Shown one piece after another: positions 35,991-50,149 of a DNA stretch of 64,000 nucleotides (the stretch's first letter is position 1; each line of letters starts with the position of its first letter). The notes beneath the pieces are model-generated. The model saw only the letters and a program-made list of their open reading frames with translations, did not search any database and had not been told where the DNA came from. Origin of the DNA: Streptomyces humicola (GTDB lineage: Bacteria; Actinomycetota; Actinomycetes; Streptomycetales; Streptomycetaceae). Both the position numbers and the translations under genes were made by a program. Location: NCBI RefSeq assembly GCF_024436035.1, contig NZ_JANFNG010000003.1, forward strand, positions 310,001 through 374,000, in the 5' to 3' direction.

Positions 35991-37336
35991 TGGCCGTCTC
36001 CCGCGGTGATGGAGGCCAGTTGCTGGTCGTACGCCTTGACGGCGTCGGCCGTCGACGACTGGCCGGTGACCACGGACTCCATCGCCTGGCCGATGGCCGT
36101 CGACACCTGCGGATAGACGGGCAGTGCCGGCCGGTAGTGGGTGTACTGCACCAGCTTGGTGAAGAAGTCGATGCCTGGCATCGATGTCAGATAGTTGTGG
36201 TCCGCTGCGACGTCCTTGCGGACGGCGATGTTCGCCGACCGGATGTCGTAGGTCGCCGCGTTCTGCTCGGTCTGCAGCGTCTTGACGAACTGGAAGGCGA
36301 GATCGGCGCGTTGCGACTTCGCCGGGATCGCCCAGGCCCAGCCGCCCGACATGCTCACAGCGCCCGGCGCCTGCCCGTACTCGGTCGGCATCGCCGCGGT
36401 GCCGAGCACCTGGCTCCACTGAGGCCACGGCTTGCCGCCGGTCGGCAGCCAGTTGTTGCCCATCCATGAGCCGTCGAGGTCGATGGCGACCTTGCCCTCC
36501 GGGAGCCATTCGGTGCCGACGACGGCCTGGACGTTGGGATCGTCGGCATCGGAGATGTCCGGGCCGAGCTTCTGCGAATAGACGGTGTGCATGAAGTCGA
36601 GCGCGTCGGTGAAGCCCTGGCCCGCGGGCACCCACTTCTTCGTCTGCGGGTTGTAGAGCGGGTCGGAGCCGGTGCCGTAGGCGAGCATCTCGAAGCCCTG
36701 CATCACCGAGGCCTCACCGGGCGACTTGCCGGTGTAGACGTTGAGCGGGATGACACCGGGCACCTTCGCCTTGATGGTGCGGGCGGCGGTGAGGATGTCG
36801 TTCCAGTCCTTCGGCTGCCAGGTCGAGGGCAGCCCGGCCCTGGCGAAGATGGTCTTGTTGAACCACAGTCCGCGGGTGTCTGTGCCGTCCGGCACCCCGT
36901 AGACCTTGCCGTCCTGGGCGGTGACGGAGGACTTCGCGGTGGCGAGGAACCGGCTCCAGTCGGACCAGGAGTTCACATAGCTGTCCAGCGGCTTGAGATA
37001 CCCCGCCTTGATGTCGGAGTTGATGAGGAAGGTGTCCTCGTAGACGAGGTCGGGCGCGGTGCGCGGGGAGCGCATCATCTGCTCGATCTTGGTGTAGTAG
37101 TCGTTCTCGGCCGCGGTGACCGGTATGAGGTCGACGTGCTTGCCCGGGTACTCCTTCTCGAACTTGCTCTTGACCAGGGCCAGGTAGTCGTCCATCACCC
37201 GGACGCTGTTGTCGGGGATGCGCTCGTAGGCGATCTTGATGGTGTTCGGGTCGCTGCTCGTGCTGGAGCAGGCGCTCAACGCGGTGGCTGCCAGGGCCAG
37301 GGCGGAGGCGGCGACGATGATCCTCGCAGGGCGCAT
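35987..37336 (-). CDS. Sugar ABC transporter substrate-binding lipoprotein
   Basis: A 449-residue family-1 solute-binding protein. The signal peptide ends with the lipobox LSAC at C23, so the mature protein is lipid-anchored on the outer membrane face. The body has typical features: KSKFEKEYPGKHVDL, YEDTFLINSDIKAGYLKPLDSY, GVPDGTDTRGLWFNKTIF, and DGSWMGNNW. The substrate is an oligosaccharide or sugar that cannot be identified from sequence. It is the first gene of the operon; a promoter and a LacI-type palindrome lie upstream. Confidence 0.93.
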   Translation of the reverse strand: MRPARIIVAASALALAATALSACSSTSSDPNTIKIAYERIPDNSVRVMDDYLALVKSKFEKEYPGKHVDLIPVTAAENDYYTKIEQMMRSPRTAPDLVYEDTFLINSDIKAGYLKPLDSYVNSWSDWSRFLATAKSSVTAQDGKVYGVPDGTDTRGLWFNKTIFARAGLPSTWQPKDWNDILTAARTIKAKVPGVIPLNVYTGKSPGEASVMQGFEMLAYGTGSDPLYNPQTKKWVPAGQGFTDALDFMHTVYSQKLGPDISDADDPNVQAVVGTEWLPEGKVAIDLDGSWMGNNWLPTGGKPWPQWSQVLGTAAMPTEYGQAPGAVSMSGGWAWAIPAKSQRADLAFQFVKTLQTEQNAATYDIRSANIAVRKDVAADHNYLTSMPGIDFFTKLVQYTHYRPALPVYPQVSTAIGQAMESVVTGQSSTADAVKAYDQQLASITAGDGQ

Positions 37337-37379
37337 GATGCACGTCCTCCCGGGAAAGGGTGGCTGCTGGATGCACGCG

Positions 37380-37409
37380 ACCGTAGGTGGCCGATTTACG
37401 CAGGGTCAA
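37380..37409 (-). promoter_or_regulatory. Predicted housekeeping promoter of the sugar importer operon
   Basis: On the minus strand TTGACC (37409-37404) is followed after 18 nt by TACGGT (37385-37380), resembling vegetative -35 and -10 elements, 44 nt upstream of the lipoprotein ATG. Confidence 0.45.
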
Positions 37410-37440
37410 TGCCCGTGCACGGGGATCCGCCGGATTGATG

Positions 37441-37450
37441 ACAACGTTGT
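37441..37450. promoter_or_regulatory. LacI-family-type operator palindrome
   Basis: ACAACGTTGT is a perfect palindrome with a central CG, the hallmark of LacI/GalR-type operators. It is 105 nt upstream of the binding-protein start and just before the -35 candidate. No LacI gene is in the window. Confidence 0.55.
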
Positions 37451-37518
37451 AAACGTCGGCCCGCCGACGAAGTCGGCCTGATGCCAGGTTGCCGGGCCTG
37501 CTGTGTGTGAACGGTGCG

Positions 37519-38208
37519 TCAGTTGTCCGGTGCCCACCGGTAGTTCAGCTCCGGGCGGCCCACCTGCCCGTACTGCGGTGCTCTGTGCGCACGGCCGGTG
37601 TTCACCAGGTGCTCGAGATAGCGGCGCGCCGTGATCCGCGAGACGCCGACCGCCTCGGCGGCCTGGCCCGCCGACACCCCCTCAGGCGACTGCCGCAGTG
37701 TGGCCGTCACCGCCTCCAGCGTCGACGCGCTCAGCCCCTTGGGCAGCACCGTGGCCGAATCGCGGCTGCGCAGCACCGACAGGGCGCGGTCCACCTCGTC
37801 CTGCCCGGCGGCCTCGCCGCCCGCCAGCTCGTCGCGGAACCGCGTCCACCGCTCCATCCGGTCGCGCAGCGCCGGAAAGGTGAAGGGCTTCAGCAGGTAC
37901 TGCACCACGCCGACCGACACGGCCTGCCGGACCACGTCCAGATCGCGTGCGGAGGTCACCGCGATCACGTCCGCGGCGTGCCCGGCCGCGCGCATCGACC
38001 GCACCACCTGCAGGCCGTGGCCGTCCGGGAGGTGCAGGTCGAGCAGGACCAGATCGACGGGGTGGCGCTCGACGAAGCGCAACGCCTCGGCACCGGAGTG
38101 CGCGATCCCGGCGACGGCGAAGCCGCTGAGCCGCTCGACGTACATCCGGTGGGCGTCCGCCGCCACGGGGTCGTCCTCGACGATCAGCACCTGGATCCGC
38201 TCACTCAC
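37519..38208 (-). CDS. CitB/DcuR-type response regulator
   Basis: A 229-residue response regulator. The receiver domain has the acidic pair E11-D12, the phospho-acceptor D57 (LVLLDLHLPDG), T85 and K107 (LLKPF). The C-terminal helix-turn-helix (VSAGQAAEAVGVSRITARRYLEHL) is of the CitB/DcuR type that controls uptake of di- and tricarboxylates. Its start overlaps the sensor kinase stop by 4 nt. The likely target is the MFS transporter gene upstream in the same orientation, or its own operon. Confidence 0.92.
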   Translation of the reverse strand: MSERIQVLIVEDDPVAADAHRMYVERLSGFAVAGIAHSGAEALRFVERHPVDLVLLDLHLPDGHGLQVVRSMRAAGHAADVIAVTSARDLDVVRQAVSVGVVQYLLKPFTFPALRDRMERWTRFRDELAGGEAAGQDEVDRALSVLRSRDSATVLPKGLSASTLEAVTATLRQSPEGVSAGQAAEAVGVSRITARRYLEHLVNTGRAHRAPQYGQVGRPELNYRWAPDN

Positions 38209-39860
38209 GCCCGCGCCCTCTCCGCCACCGGCAAGGTCACCGTGAACACCGCACCCACCTCCCGGTCGACGTGCACCGTACCCCCACCGCGGCGGGCGGC
38301 CTGCTCGACGAGGGCGAGGCCGATCCCGCGGCCCCGGTCGTCGGCGGCCTGCTTGGTGCTCCAGCCGCGCCGGAACACTTCCCGCAACTCCTCGGGTTCC
38401 ACTCCGCGCCCGGAATCGGCCACGCGCAGCAGCAACCGCCCGTCGTCGACCCGGGCCGTCACCTCGACGTACGGGCGCGGCGAGCCTGGGGAGCCGGCAG
38501 CCTCGATCGCCGCGTCCAGGGCGTTGTCGATCAGATTGCCGAGGACGGTGACCAGATCGCGGGCGCTCAGCGCAGGCGGCAGCATCCGGTCGTCGATGCG
38601 GCTGTCGGGTGTGATGCGGAAGTCGACGCCGCGCTCGTTGGCCTCCGCGGCCTTGCCGAGCAGCAGCGCGGCGAGCACCGGTTCGGCCACCGCGGCGACC
38701 ACCCGGTCGGTGAGTGCCTGGGCCAACTCCAGCTCGGCGGTGGCGAATTCGACCGCCTCGTCCGCGCGTCCGAGCTCGATGAGGGAGACCACGGTGTGCA
38801 GCCGGTTGGCGGCCTCGTGGGCCTGTGAGCGCAGCGCCTCGGTGAAACCGCGCTGGTTGTCCAGCTCGCCGGTGAGCGCCTGCAGTTCGGTGTGGTCGCG
38901 CAGCGTCACCACGGTGCCGCGTTGTTCGCCGCCCTCGACTGGCTGGGTGTTGACCACCACCACCCGCTCGTCGGTGAGATGCACCTCGTCGACCCTCGGC
39001 TCCGCGGCGAGCAGCGCGCCGGTGAGCGACGGTGGCAGCCGGAGCTCGGCGGCGTATCGTCCGACGGCGTCGGACGGCAGCGAGAGCAGCTCACGCGCCG
39101 CGTCGTTGCACAGGGCGATGCGCCGCTGCGCGTCGAGCAGGAGCAGGCCTTCCCGCACCGCGTGCAGGGTCGCCTGGTGGTAGTCGTACAGCCGGCTCAG
39201 CTCCTCCGCGCCCATGCCGTGGGTGTGGCGGCGCAGCCGCGATCCGATGAGGTACGTGCCGGTGCCGGTGACGGCCAGCGCGGCGAGCGCGAGCCCGAAC
39301 AGGGTGAGCAACTGGTCGCGCAGGTGGCTGTCGATGCTGTGCACGGTGATGCCCACGCTCACCAGCGCGCTGACCTTGCCGTGCGTGTCCCACACCGGTG
39401 TGACGACCCGGATGGAGCGGCCCAGGGTGCCCCGGTAGGTCTCGGTGAACGTGTGCCCGGCCAGCGCCTCGGCGCGGTGCCCGAGGAAGTGTCGGCCGAT
39501 CTCCGCAGGGTTGGGGTGGGTGAACCGTATCCCGCTCGGGCTCATGATCGTGATGAACGAGACGCCGGTGTCGCGGCGCACCTGCTCGGCGTACGGCTGG
39601 AGGACGGCGGTGGGATTCCGGCCGCCGACCGCCCGGCGGACGGTCGGCGTGTCCGCGATGGTGCGCGCCTCGCTGACGACCTGCTGGCGCGCGGTGTCGT
39701 CCGCCTCGTTCTGGGCGAAGACGTATGCCACGGCTGCACAGCCCAGCAGCACGGCCGCGATCACCGCGATCTGCATGGCGAGCAGCTGACCGGCCAGGCT
39801 GCGGGGACGCCTGGACGGGAGAGGCAGGCCCCGCCCGCGGCGAGGCCATGGTAGGTGCAT
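38205..39860 (-). CDS. CitA/DcuS-type sensor histidine kinase
   Basis: A 551-residue membrane kinase. It has membrane spans at about 22-50 and 184-206 enclosing a Cache/PAS-like sensor, including the carboxylate-kinase motif PSGIRFTHPNPAEIGRHF, then a cytoplasmic PAS region (220-310). The dimerisation helix carries the phospho-acceptor H348 (SQAHEAANRLH), followed by the ATPase boxes NLIDNALDAA, DSGRGV and GRGIGLALV. Ligands of this class are citrate, C4-dicarboxylates or similar acids. A terminator separates it from the MFS gene immediately upstream. Confidence 0.92.
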   Translation of the reverse strand: MHLPWPRRGRGLPLPSRRPRSLAGQLLAMQIAVIAAVLLGCAAVAYVFAQNEADDTARQQVVSEARTIADTPTVRRAVGGRNPTAVLQPYAEQVRRDTGVSFITIMSPSGIRFTHPNPAEIGRHFLGHRAEALAGHTFTETYRGTLGRSIRVVTPVWDTHGKVSALVSVGITVHSIDSHLRDQLLTLFGLALAALAVTGTGTYLIGSRLRRHTHGMGAEELSRLYDYHQATLHAVREGLLLLDAQRRIALCNDAARELLSLPSDAVGRYAAELRLPPSLTGALLAAEPRVDEVHLTDERVVVVNTQPVEGGEQRGTVVTLRDHTELQALTGELDNQRGFTEALRSQAHEAANRLHTVVSLIELGRADEAVEFATAELELAQALTDRVVAAVAEPVLAALLLGKAAEANERGVDFRITPDSRIDDRMLPPALSARDLVTVLGNLIDNALDAAIEAAGSPGSPRPYVEVTARVDDGRLLLRVADSGRGVEPEELREVFRRGWSTKQAADDRGRGIGLALVEQAARRGGGTVHVDREVGAVFTVTLPVAERARA

Positions 39861-39885
39861 GCCTTCCAGTGTGCACTGTGCACGA

Positions 39886-39917
39886 GGGTGTGCCCCCGGG
39901 CCGCCCGGGGCACACCC
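39886..39917 (-). terminator. Terminator between the MFS gene and the sensor kinase
   Basis: GGGTGTGCCCCCGGG (39886-39900) and CCCGGGGCACACCC (39904-39917) pair over 14 bp with one bulged C. On the minus strand it follows the MFS stop by 8 nt and precedes the kinase ATG. Confidence 0.8.
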
Positions 39918-39924
39918 GGGGCGG

Positions 39925-41223
39925 TCAGGAGTACGCGGCGGTGCGTTCCGGGGCAGCCGGCTCGGACCCGAACGAGATGCCCTTGGCCTCCTTGCCGGCG
40001 AGGGTCAGCACGGCGACGATGACCAACACCGGCACGATGGTCGCGGCGAGCGCGAAGGGATAGCCGTGGGATTTCGCCAGCGCCACCTGGATCGGCAGGT
40101 TGAAGGCGGCCAGGCAGTTGCCGAGCTGGTACGTCACGCCCGGGTAGAAGCCGCGGATGGCGTCCGGTGACAGCTCTGTGAGGTGGGCCGGGATGACACC
40201 CCACGCCCCCTGCACCATGAGCTGCATCAGGAACGAACCGAGGGCGAGCATGCCAGCGGTGTGCGAGTAGGCGAACAGCGGCACGACCGGCAGACCGAGC
40301 AGCGCACAGAAGACGATCATGTACCGGCGTCCGTAGCGCTCGGAGAGCGCACCCGCGATCAGTCCGCCGATGATGGCGCCGATGTTGTAGATCACCGCGA
40401 TCCAGCTCGCCGTCGTCGCCGACAGGTGGGCGCCGCCCTGGTCGGTGGCCTTCAGGAAGGTCGGGAAGACGTCCTGGGTGCCGTGACTCATCCAGTTGAA
40501 CGCGGTCATCAGCACGACGAGATAGGCGAACCGCCGGACCACCTTCCCGTTCAGCAGCACATCACGCATCGAGGTCCGCGTGACCCGCATGGACTCGCGG
40601 GTGTTCTCCCAGGCTTCGGACTCCTTCACCCGGGAGCGCACGATGAGGCTGATCAGGGCCGGGACGACGCTCAGCCCGAACAGCCAGCGCCACGAGAGGT
40701 GCAGCTCGGAGTGGACCAGCAGATAGGCGAGTGCGGCCAGCAGGTATCCGAAGGAGTAGCCCTCTTGCAGCAGGCCGGAGAAGAATCCCCGCCGCTCGGC
40801 CGGGATCTTCTCCATGGCCAGGGCCGCGCCGAGGCCCCACTCGCCGCCCATCCCGATCCCGTACAGCAGCCGCAGTACCAGCAGCACGGTGAAGTTGGGG
40901 GCGAAGGCGCACAGGAAACCGACCACCGAGTAGAAACAGACATCGACCATGAGCGGCAGTCGGCGGCCCGCACGGTCGGCCCACAGCCCGAACAGCAGCG
41001 CACCCAGCGGTCGCATCAGCAAGGTGGCCGTGCTCAGGAAGACCACCGTCTCCAGCGAGACGTGAAGGCTCTTGCTGATCTCGCCGTATACGAAAACGAC
41101 GATGAAGAAGTCGAATGCGTCCATCGTCCAGCCGAGCTGGGCCGCGATGAACGAGTTGCGCTGGTCTGCTGTGAGCCGGCGGCGAGGGGGCCTGGCCTCG
41201 CGCCCGCCGAGTAGCTGTCTCAT
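39925..41223 (-). CDS. MFS transporter, metabolite:H+ symporter type
   Basis: A 432-residue twelve-span permease. The conserved loop between spans 2 and 3 reads [14 protein letters not shown], and [16 protein letters not shown] and SERYGRR are present. The closest group is the carboxylate/sialate-type H+ symporters (NanT, ShiA and related). The neighbouring CitA/DcuS-like system suggests an organic acid substrate. The ATG at 41223 gives a soluble 25-residue N-terminus before span 1. A terminator follows directly. Confidence 0.88.
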   Translation of the reverse strand: MRQLLGGREARPPRRRLTADQRNSFIAAQLGWTMDAFDFFIVVFVYGEISKSLHVSLETVVFLSTATLLMRPLGALLFGLWADRAGRRLPLMVDVCFYSVVGFLCAFAPNFTVLLVLRLLYGIGMGGEWGLGAALAMEKIPAERRGFFSGLLQEGYSFGYLLAALAYLLVHSELHLSWRWLFGLSVVPALISLIVRSRVKESEAWENTRESMRVTRTSMRDVLLNGKVVRRFAYLVVLMTAFNWMSHGTQDVFPTFLKATDQGGAHLSATTASWIAVIYNIGAIIGGLIAGALSERYGRRYMIVFCALLGLPVVPLFAYSHTAGMLALGSFLMQLMVQGAWGVIPAHLTELSPDAIRGFYPGVTYQLGNCLAAFNLPIQVALAKSHGYPFALAATIVPVLVIVAVLTLAGKEAKGISFGSEPAAPERTAAYS

Positions 41224-41337
41224 GTCGGGGACCTCTCACCACGGGGTCGTGTGTGTTACCCGCCACAGCTTGAGGCCGCGAGGGCCGTCGGTCACCCTTG
41301 TGTTCTTTACGGTCATGAGAATGCACCGGAACGACCG

Positions 41338-42015
41338 TCACGGCGTTTCGTGGGCCGCTGGCAGGAAGGCCCAGAAATGGTCGAGGATCGCGGCGCGGTA
41401 GGGGGCGCTCTTGTCCTCCTTGGGCGCGGACGCGCTCCAGCTCAGCGAGGAGACCATCATCGCCTGGTACTCGGAGTGCAGCCGGGCGAGCGCCTCCTCG
41501 AGCTGCTCGCGGGGGAGCGGGACGAGGGCGCAGACCGGGCGGACGTATGCCTGCCAGCGGGTCTCCGCCGCCGAGCACAGGTAGCCGGCGAGCTTCTCCT
41601 CGCGCCCGGTGAGGTGAATCAGCTGGGGGACGGTGAGGCCGAGGGCATAGCGCAGGGCAGCGGTCTGGCGGTCGTTGCCGGTCCAGCGGTTGCGCTTCTC
41701 CATCCGCTCGTACTCGCCGGGCTGCATGCCGACCGCCCTCGCCAGGTCGACGACGGCCATGCTGCGGGCCCAGCGGAACTCGCGCAAGGTGGTCGGCTCG
41801 CCGAGCAGGTCGCTCGCCGAGCACCACAACGCGGCGGCCAGCGCGGTCAGTTCGCGCTCGTCGGGCAGGGCCGCGCCCCGCTCCCAGGCCAGGACGGTCT
41901 CGGGCGGGATCTGGAGTCCGTACGAGGCCCATATTCCATGGGAGACATGGGCGTGCGACATTCCAAGTTGTTGGCGATGTCGCCTTGCGGCAGCAGGATC
42001 GAAGGGCGGTGGCAC
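41338..42015 (-). CDS. Helix-turn-helix (XRE-like) transcriptional regulator
   Basis: A 225-residue protein with two HTH-like regions: residues 10-75 (GMSHAHVSHGIWASYGLQIPPETVLAWERG, ASDLLG) and 84-135 (VVDLARAVGMQPGEYERMEKRNRW). The C-terminal 80 residues are helical without a known ligand domain. The start is GTG at 42015. An inverted repeat GTTAC-N5-GTAAC lies 19 nt upstream and may be its operator. It is 114 nt upstream of the MFS gene on the same strand. Confidence 0.8.
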   Translation of the reverse strand: MPPPFDPAAARRHRQQLGMSHAHVSHGIWASYGLQIPPETVLAWERGAALPDERELTALAAALWCSASDLLGEPTTLREFRWARSMAVVDLARAVGMQPGEYERMEKRNRWTGNDRQTAALRYALGLTVPQLIHLTGREEKLAGYLCSAAETRWQAYVRPVCALVPLPREQLEEALARLHSEYQAMMVSSLSWSASAPKEDKSAPYRAAILDHFWAFLPAAHETP

Positions 42016-42033
42016 CGCGCCAGGGTACGGTCA

Positions 42034-42048
42034 GTTACCTTGCGTAAC
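42034..42048. promoter_or_regulatory. Inverted repeat before the XRE-like gene
   Basis: GTTAC-CTTGC-GTAAC, 19-33 nt upstream of the GTG start. It is a plausible autoregulatory operator and shares the GTTAC/GTAAC arms with the repeat at 14530-14547. Confidence 0.45.
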
Positions 42049-42072
42049 CTATGGTGGGATCCGATGAACCGG

Positions 42073-42088
42073 TGGCCGGATCCGGCCA
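42073..42088. terminator. 16-bp palindrome downstream of glgB
   Basis: TGGCCGGATCCGGCCA is a perfect palindrome 52-67 nt beyond the glgB stop. It may act as a terminator hairpin between glgB and the XRE-like gene. There is no loop, so its function is uncertain. Confidence 0.35.
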
Positions 42089-42139
42089 TCGACTTCGGAT
42101 GAACGTACAAATCGGACGCCAATTGTCCGCCGATAAGCG

Positions 42140-44682
<2,543 letters not shown>

Positions 44683-44686
<4 letters not shown>

Positions 44687-46149
44687 GGTCGGGTCCTCCT
44701 CGAGAGGCGGGCGAAGGGGGCCGCGGGTCGGCACAGCCGTTCGATTGCGGCCATGGGGATGGGCAGCCAGTCGGGTCGGTGACGGGCCTCGTAGACGACT
44801 TCGTACACAGCTTTGTCGGTTTCGTAGGCACGCAGCAGCACAGGTGAGTCGTTCGGGTCACTGCCCGACCGTTCGGCGTAGCCCGCGACGAAGGCGGCGC
44901 GATGGCGATCGGCCCACTCCGCGGCGTACGGCGATGCCGGATCGCGGTGCCGTGCCGCATAGTCGAACGACCGCAGCATGCCCGCGACGTCCTGGACGGG
45001 GGAGTGCGGGCGCCGCCGCTCCGTGAGCGGCCGCGCCGGCTCCCCCTCGAAGTCGATGAGCACCCAGCCCTGCGCCGGCGTCCACAGCGCCTGGCCCAGA
45101 TGGAGATCGCCGTGGATGCGCTGGGCCCGCACCGTCCCTCCGTCCGAGCCGAACGTCACGAGGTCGCGGAAGGCGTCGAGCAGGCCCGTCCGGTACGGGG
45201 CGAGCGCCGGCACGGCGGCCACCGTGGCATCGAGGCGCTCGGCCATGGAGGTGGCGAGCCGCTGGATCTGCGGGCGGCGCAGCAGCGTCGTCGGCAGCGC
45301 GTCGGCGAGCGCCGTGTGCACCTCGGCAGTGGCGCGTCCGAGCGCCCGTGCGTGATCGGTGAAGTCCGCGCCGGCCACCGCACCGTCGACAGCGCGCAGC
45401 GCGAGCTCCCAGCCGTCGGACGAGCCGGGCAGGTAGCGCTGCAACACGCCGAGGGTCGCGGGCTCCTCATGCAGCCCGGTCGCCTCGAACCATGCCACGG
45501 GCGCGGCCACGCGGGCCGAGCCCACCCGTGCGAGGGCGAGCGAGAGCTCCAGGTCCGGGTTGCAGCCGGGCGAGATGCGCCGGAACAGCTTGAGGATGAA
45601 CGTATCTCCATAAATGACCGACGAGTTGGACTGCTCGGCCACCGACAGCCGGGGCGCAAGCCCTGACGGGATCACGGCGTCCGGCTCCGCCGAGAACCGC
45701 AGATGCCCGTCCGATCCCGAGGTGCGCATCCGCTCCAGCAGGAGCGTCGCAAGGCGCGGGTCGTGTAGTCCCTCGTAGAGGGTGAGCCCGTCGAGACGGC
45801 CGCCCACTGCACGTCCGATCAGCGCGGACGCGAGTGCGGGGGGCAGCAGCTCCCGGGTGCCGACGAGGAGTTGGTAGCAGTCGGGCGGGCAGTCGGGCTG
45901 GTGCACGTCGAGCAGCAGATGGAGCAGCGCGGGCGCGTCGGCGCCCCCGTCGGCCGGCAGCAGTTCCGTCGCGCAGACCAGGCCGAATCCGGTGATCGGC
46001 CTGCCCTTCCCGGCGAACCACCGCTGCCGCGGCAGCCATTCCCGCAGCAGCGGCGTGAGCGACCGCAGCAGCCCGGACGCCTCCGGGGCCGACGCGCGGG
46101 CGGCTGACGTCACGGTGGTGATGGGACGAAGCCACGAGGTGTCCGACAT
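44683..46149 (-). CDS. pep2: Maltokinase
   Basis: A 488-residue kinase of the aminoglycoside-phosphotransferase-like fold. The N-terminal cap ([18 protein letters not shown]) is typical of maltokinases; FILKLFRR holds the ATP lysine, [10 protein letters not shown] the catalytic Asp and IDFEGEP the metal Asp. It phosphorylates maltose from TreS to maltose-1-phosphate for GlgE. GAGGAAGGGACGTC precedes the ATG at 46149. It is translationally coupled to glgB (GTGA overlap) and lies 269 nt downstream of treS, so an internal promoter is possible. Confidence 0.93.
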
Positions 46150-46418
46150 GACGTCCCTTCCTCGGGGGGCGCGCGCCCGTCCAATGCGGTGATGGCATCT
46201 GCACTCACGTCGAGAGGTGCACGGGGCGGCGCGAGCAGGGCGCCGGTGACGGCACCGGTGAGCCTGCCCGCGCCCCACGGCGCGAAACTGCCGTGCCCGC
46301 GCCGGGACGTACACCCCGCCTTTTTCGTTCGCTTCTCCGTCTGCGCGGCGAAGATGCGGCTATCGCGGCCGGGTGCGGCCCGTCTGCCGCGCGTACGTCG
46401 CTCACAGCCGTATCCGCG

Positions 46419-48130
<1,712 letters not shown>

Positions 48131-48134
<4 letters not shown>

Positions 48135-50149
48135 TTGGGTGACCCTCCGATCGGTGAGGACGGTCGCAGGGACAGCACGTGCGCGGGCGTGACGCCCGGC
48201 TCAAGGCGCACATAGTTGTCCCTGCCCCAGTGGTAGGTCTCGCCGGTGAGCTCGTCGCGCACCGGGATGGAGTCGTGCCAGTCGAGGCCGAGTTCCGGCA
48301 TGTTCAACGAGATGGTCGCTTCGCGGGTATCGCGCGTGTCGAGGTTGACCACGACGAGTACGGTGTCGTAGGTGTCGGGTTCTGTGCCCGTTCCCCCGGC
48401 GGTCCGCACCCGCTTGGAGTAGACGACGACCGAGTCGTTGTCACTGTGGTGAAACCGCAGGTTACGCAGGTGTTGCAGGGCAGGATGACGGCGGCGCAGC
48501 CGGTTGAGCCGGGTGATCAACGGGGCGATGGAGCGACCCTCGGCCTCGGCCCTGGCCCAGTCGCGGGGGCGCAGCTCGTACTTCTCCGAGTTGAGGTACT
48601 CCTCACTGCCCTCTCGTACGGGGGTGTTCTCACACAGCTCGAAGCCCGAGTACATCCCCCATGTGGGTGACAGTGTGGCGGCGAGGACGGCCCGCGCCTC
48701 GAACGCCGGGCGGCCGCCGTGCTGCAGATAGGCGTGCAGGATGTCGGGGGTGTTGACGAAGAGATTGGGCCGCATGTAAGCGGCGGCCTCACCCGCCAAC
48801 TCCTCCAGGTAGTCGGTGAGTTCGTCCTTGGTGTTGCGCCAGGTGAAATAGGTGTACGACTGCTGGAAACCGATCGAGGCAAGGGTGTGCATCATCGCCG
48901 GGCGGGTGAAGGCCTCGGCGAGGAAGATCACGTCGGGGTCGGTGCGCTGGATCTCGCCGAGCACCTTCTCCCAGAAGACCACCGGCTTTGTGTGCGGATT
49001 ATCCACCCGGAAGATCCGCACGCCGTGGCTCATCCAGTGGCGCAGCACGCGTAGCGTCTCGGCGACGAGCCCCGGCATGTCGGTGTCGAAGGCGAGCGGG
49101 TAGATGTCCTGGTACTTCTTCGGCGGGTTCTCGGCGTGCGCGATGGAGCCGTCCGCCCGGTGCACGAACCATTCAGGGTGCTTGTCCACCCAGGGGTGGT
49201 CAGGGGAGCACTGCAGCGCGAAGTCGAGCGCCACTTCGAGCCGCAGCTCGTGGGCGCGGGCGACGAACGCGTCGAAGTCCTCGATGGTGCCCAGATCGGG
49301 GTGGATGGCGTCGTGCCCGCCCTCGGCGGAGCCGATGGCCCACGTCGAGCCCACGTCGTAGGGCCCCGCGGAGAGCGCGTTGTTGCGGCCCTTGCGGTAC
49401 GAGGCGCCGATCGGGTGAATCGGCGGCAGATACACCACGTCGAACCCCATCGCCGCGATCGACGGGAGCCGCTCGGCAGCGGTACGGAAGGTGCCGGAGC
49501 GCGGCGGGGCGCCCTCCTCGGTCACCGCGCCCTCGGAGCGCGGGAAGAACTCGTACCAGGAGCCGAACAGGGCTCGCTGACGCTCCACCAGCAGCGGCAG
49601 CGGGCGGGAGGAGGTGACCAGGTCCCGCAACGGGAAGCACGCGAGTACCCCGGTGACCTCCGGCGTCAGCGCGGCGGCGAGCCGCACCGCCGGTGCGAGC
49701 TCCTTGTCTTGCAGTGTGTCGAGGGCTTCGAGCACCACGGCCCGGCCGTCCTTCTTGGGCACGCCGGCCGCCGCGCGCTCCAGCAGAGCGGCTCCCTCGG
49801 CGAGCACGAGACCGGTGTCGATGCCGGCCGGGATCTTGATGGACGCGGTGTGCCGCCAGGTGGCCAGCGGATCGGACCAGGCCTCGACGCTGTACGTCCA
49901 GCGGCCCTCCGACGTCGCCGTCACCTCGGCGCCCCAGCGGTCGGTGCCGGGCGCCAGTTCCCGCATCGGTGTCCACGGACCGCTGCGACCCGCGGGGTCA
50001 CGGAGCACCACATTGGCGGCGACCGCGTCGTGCCCCTCGCGGAAGACGGTCGCCGTGACGTCGAAAGGTTCGCCCACCACGGCCTTGGCGGGGCGGCGTC
50101 CGCACTCAACCAGCGGGCGGACGTCCAGGACAGGGATGCGACCGATCAT
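48131..50149 (-). CDS. glgE: GlgE, alpha-1,4-glucan:maltose-1-phosphate maltosyltransferase
   Basis: A 672-residue GH13_3 enzyme. The nucleophile is D383 (FRVDNPHTK) and the acid/base E412 (FLAEAFTRP); their 29-residue spacing matches D394/E423 of the S. coelicolor enzyme. It extends alpha-1,4-glucan by maltosyl units from maltose-1-phosphate. The N-terminal beta domain ([20 protein letters not shown]) and the helical insert are present. The ATG at 50149 gives the known N-terminus [12 protein letters not shown] and follows AGGTGAGCC. It heads the operon, divergent from glgP. Confidence 0.95.
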
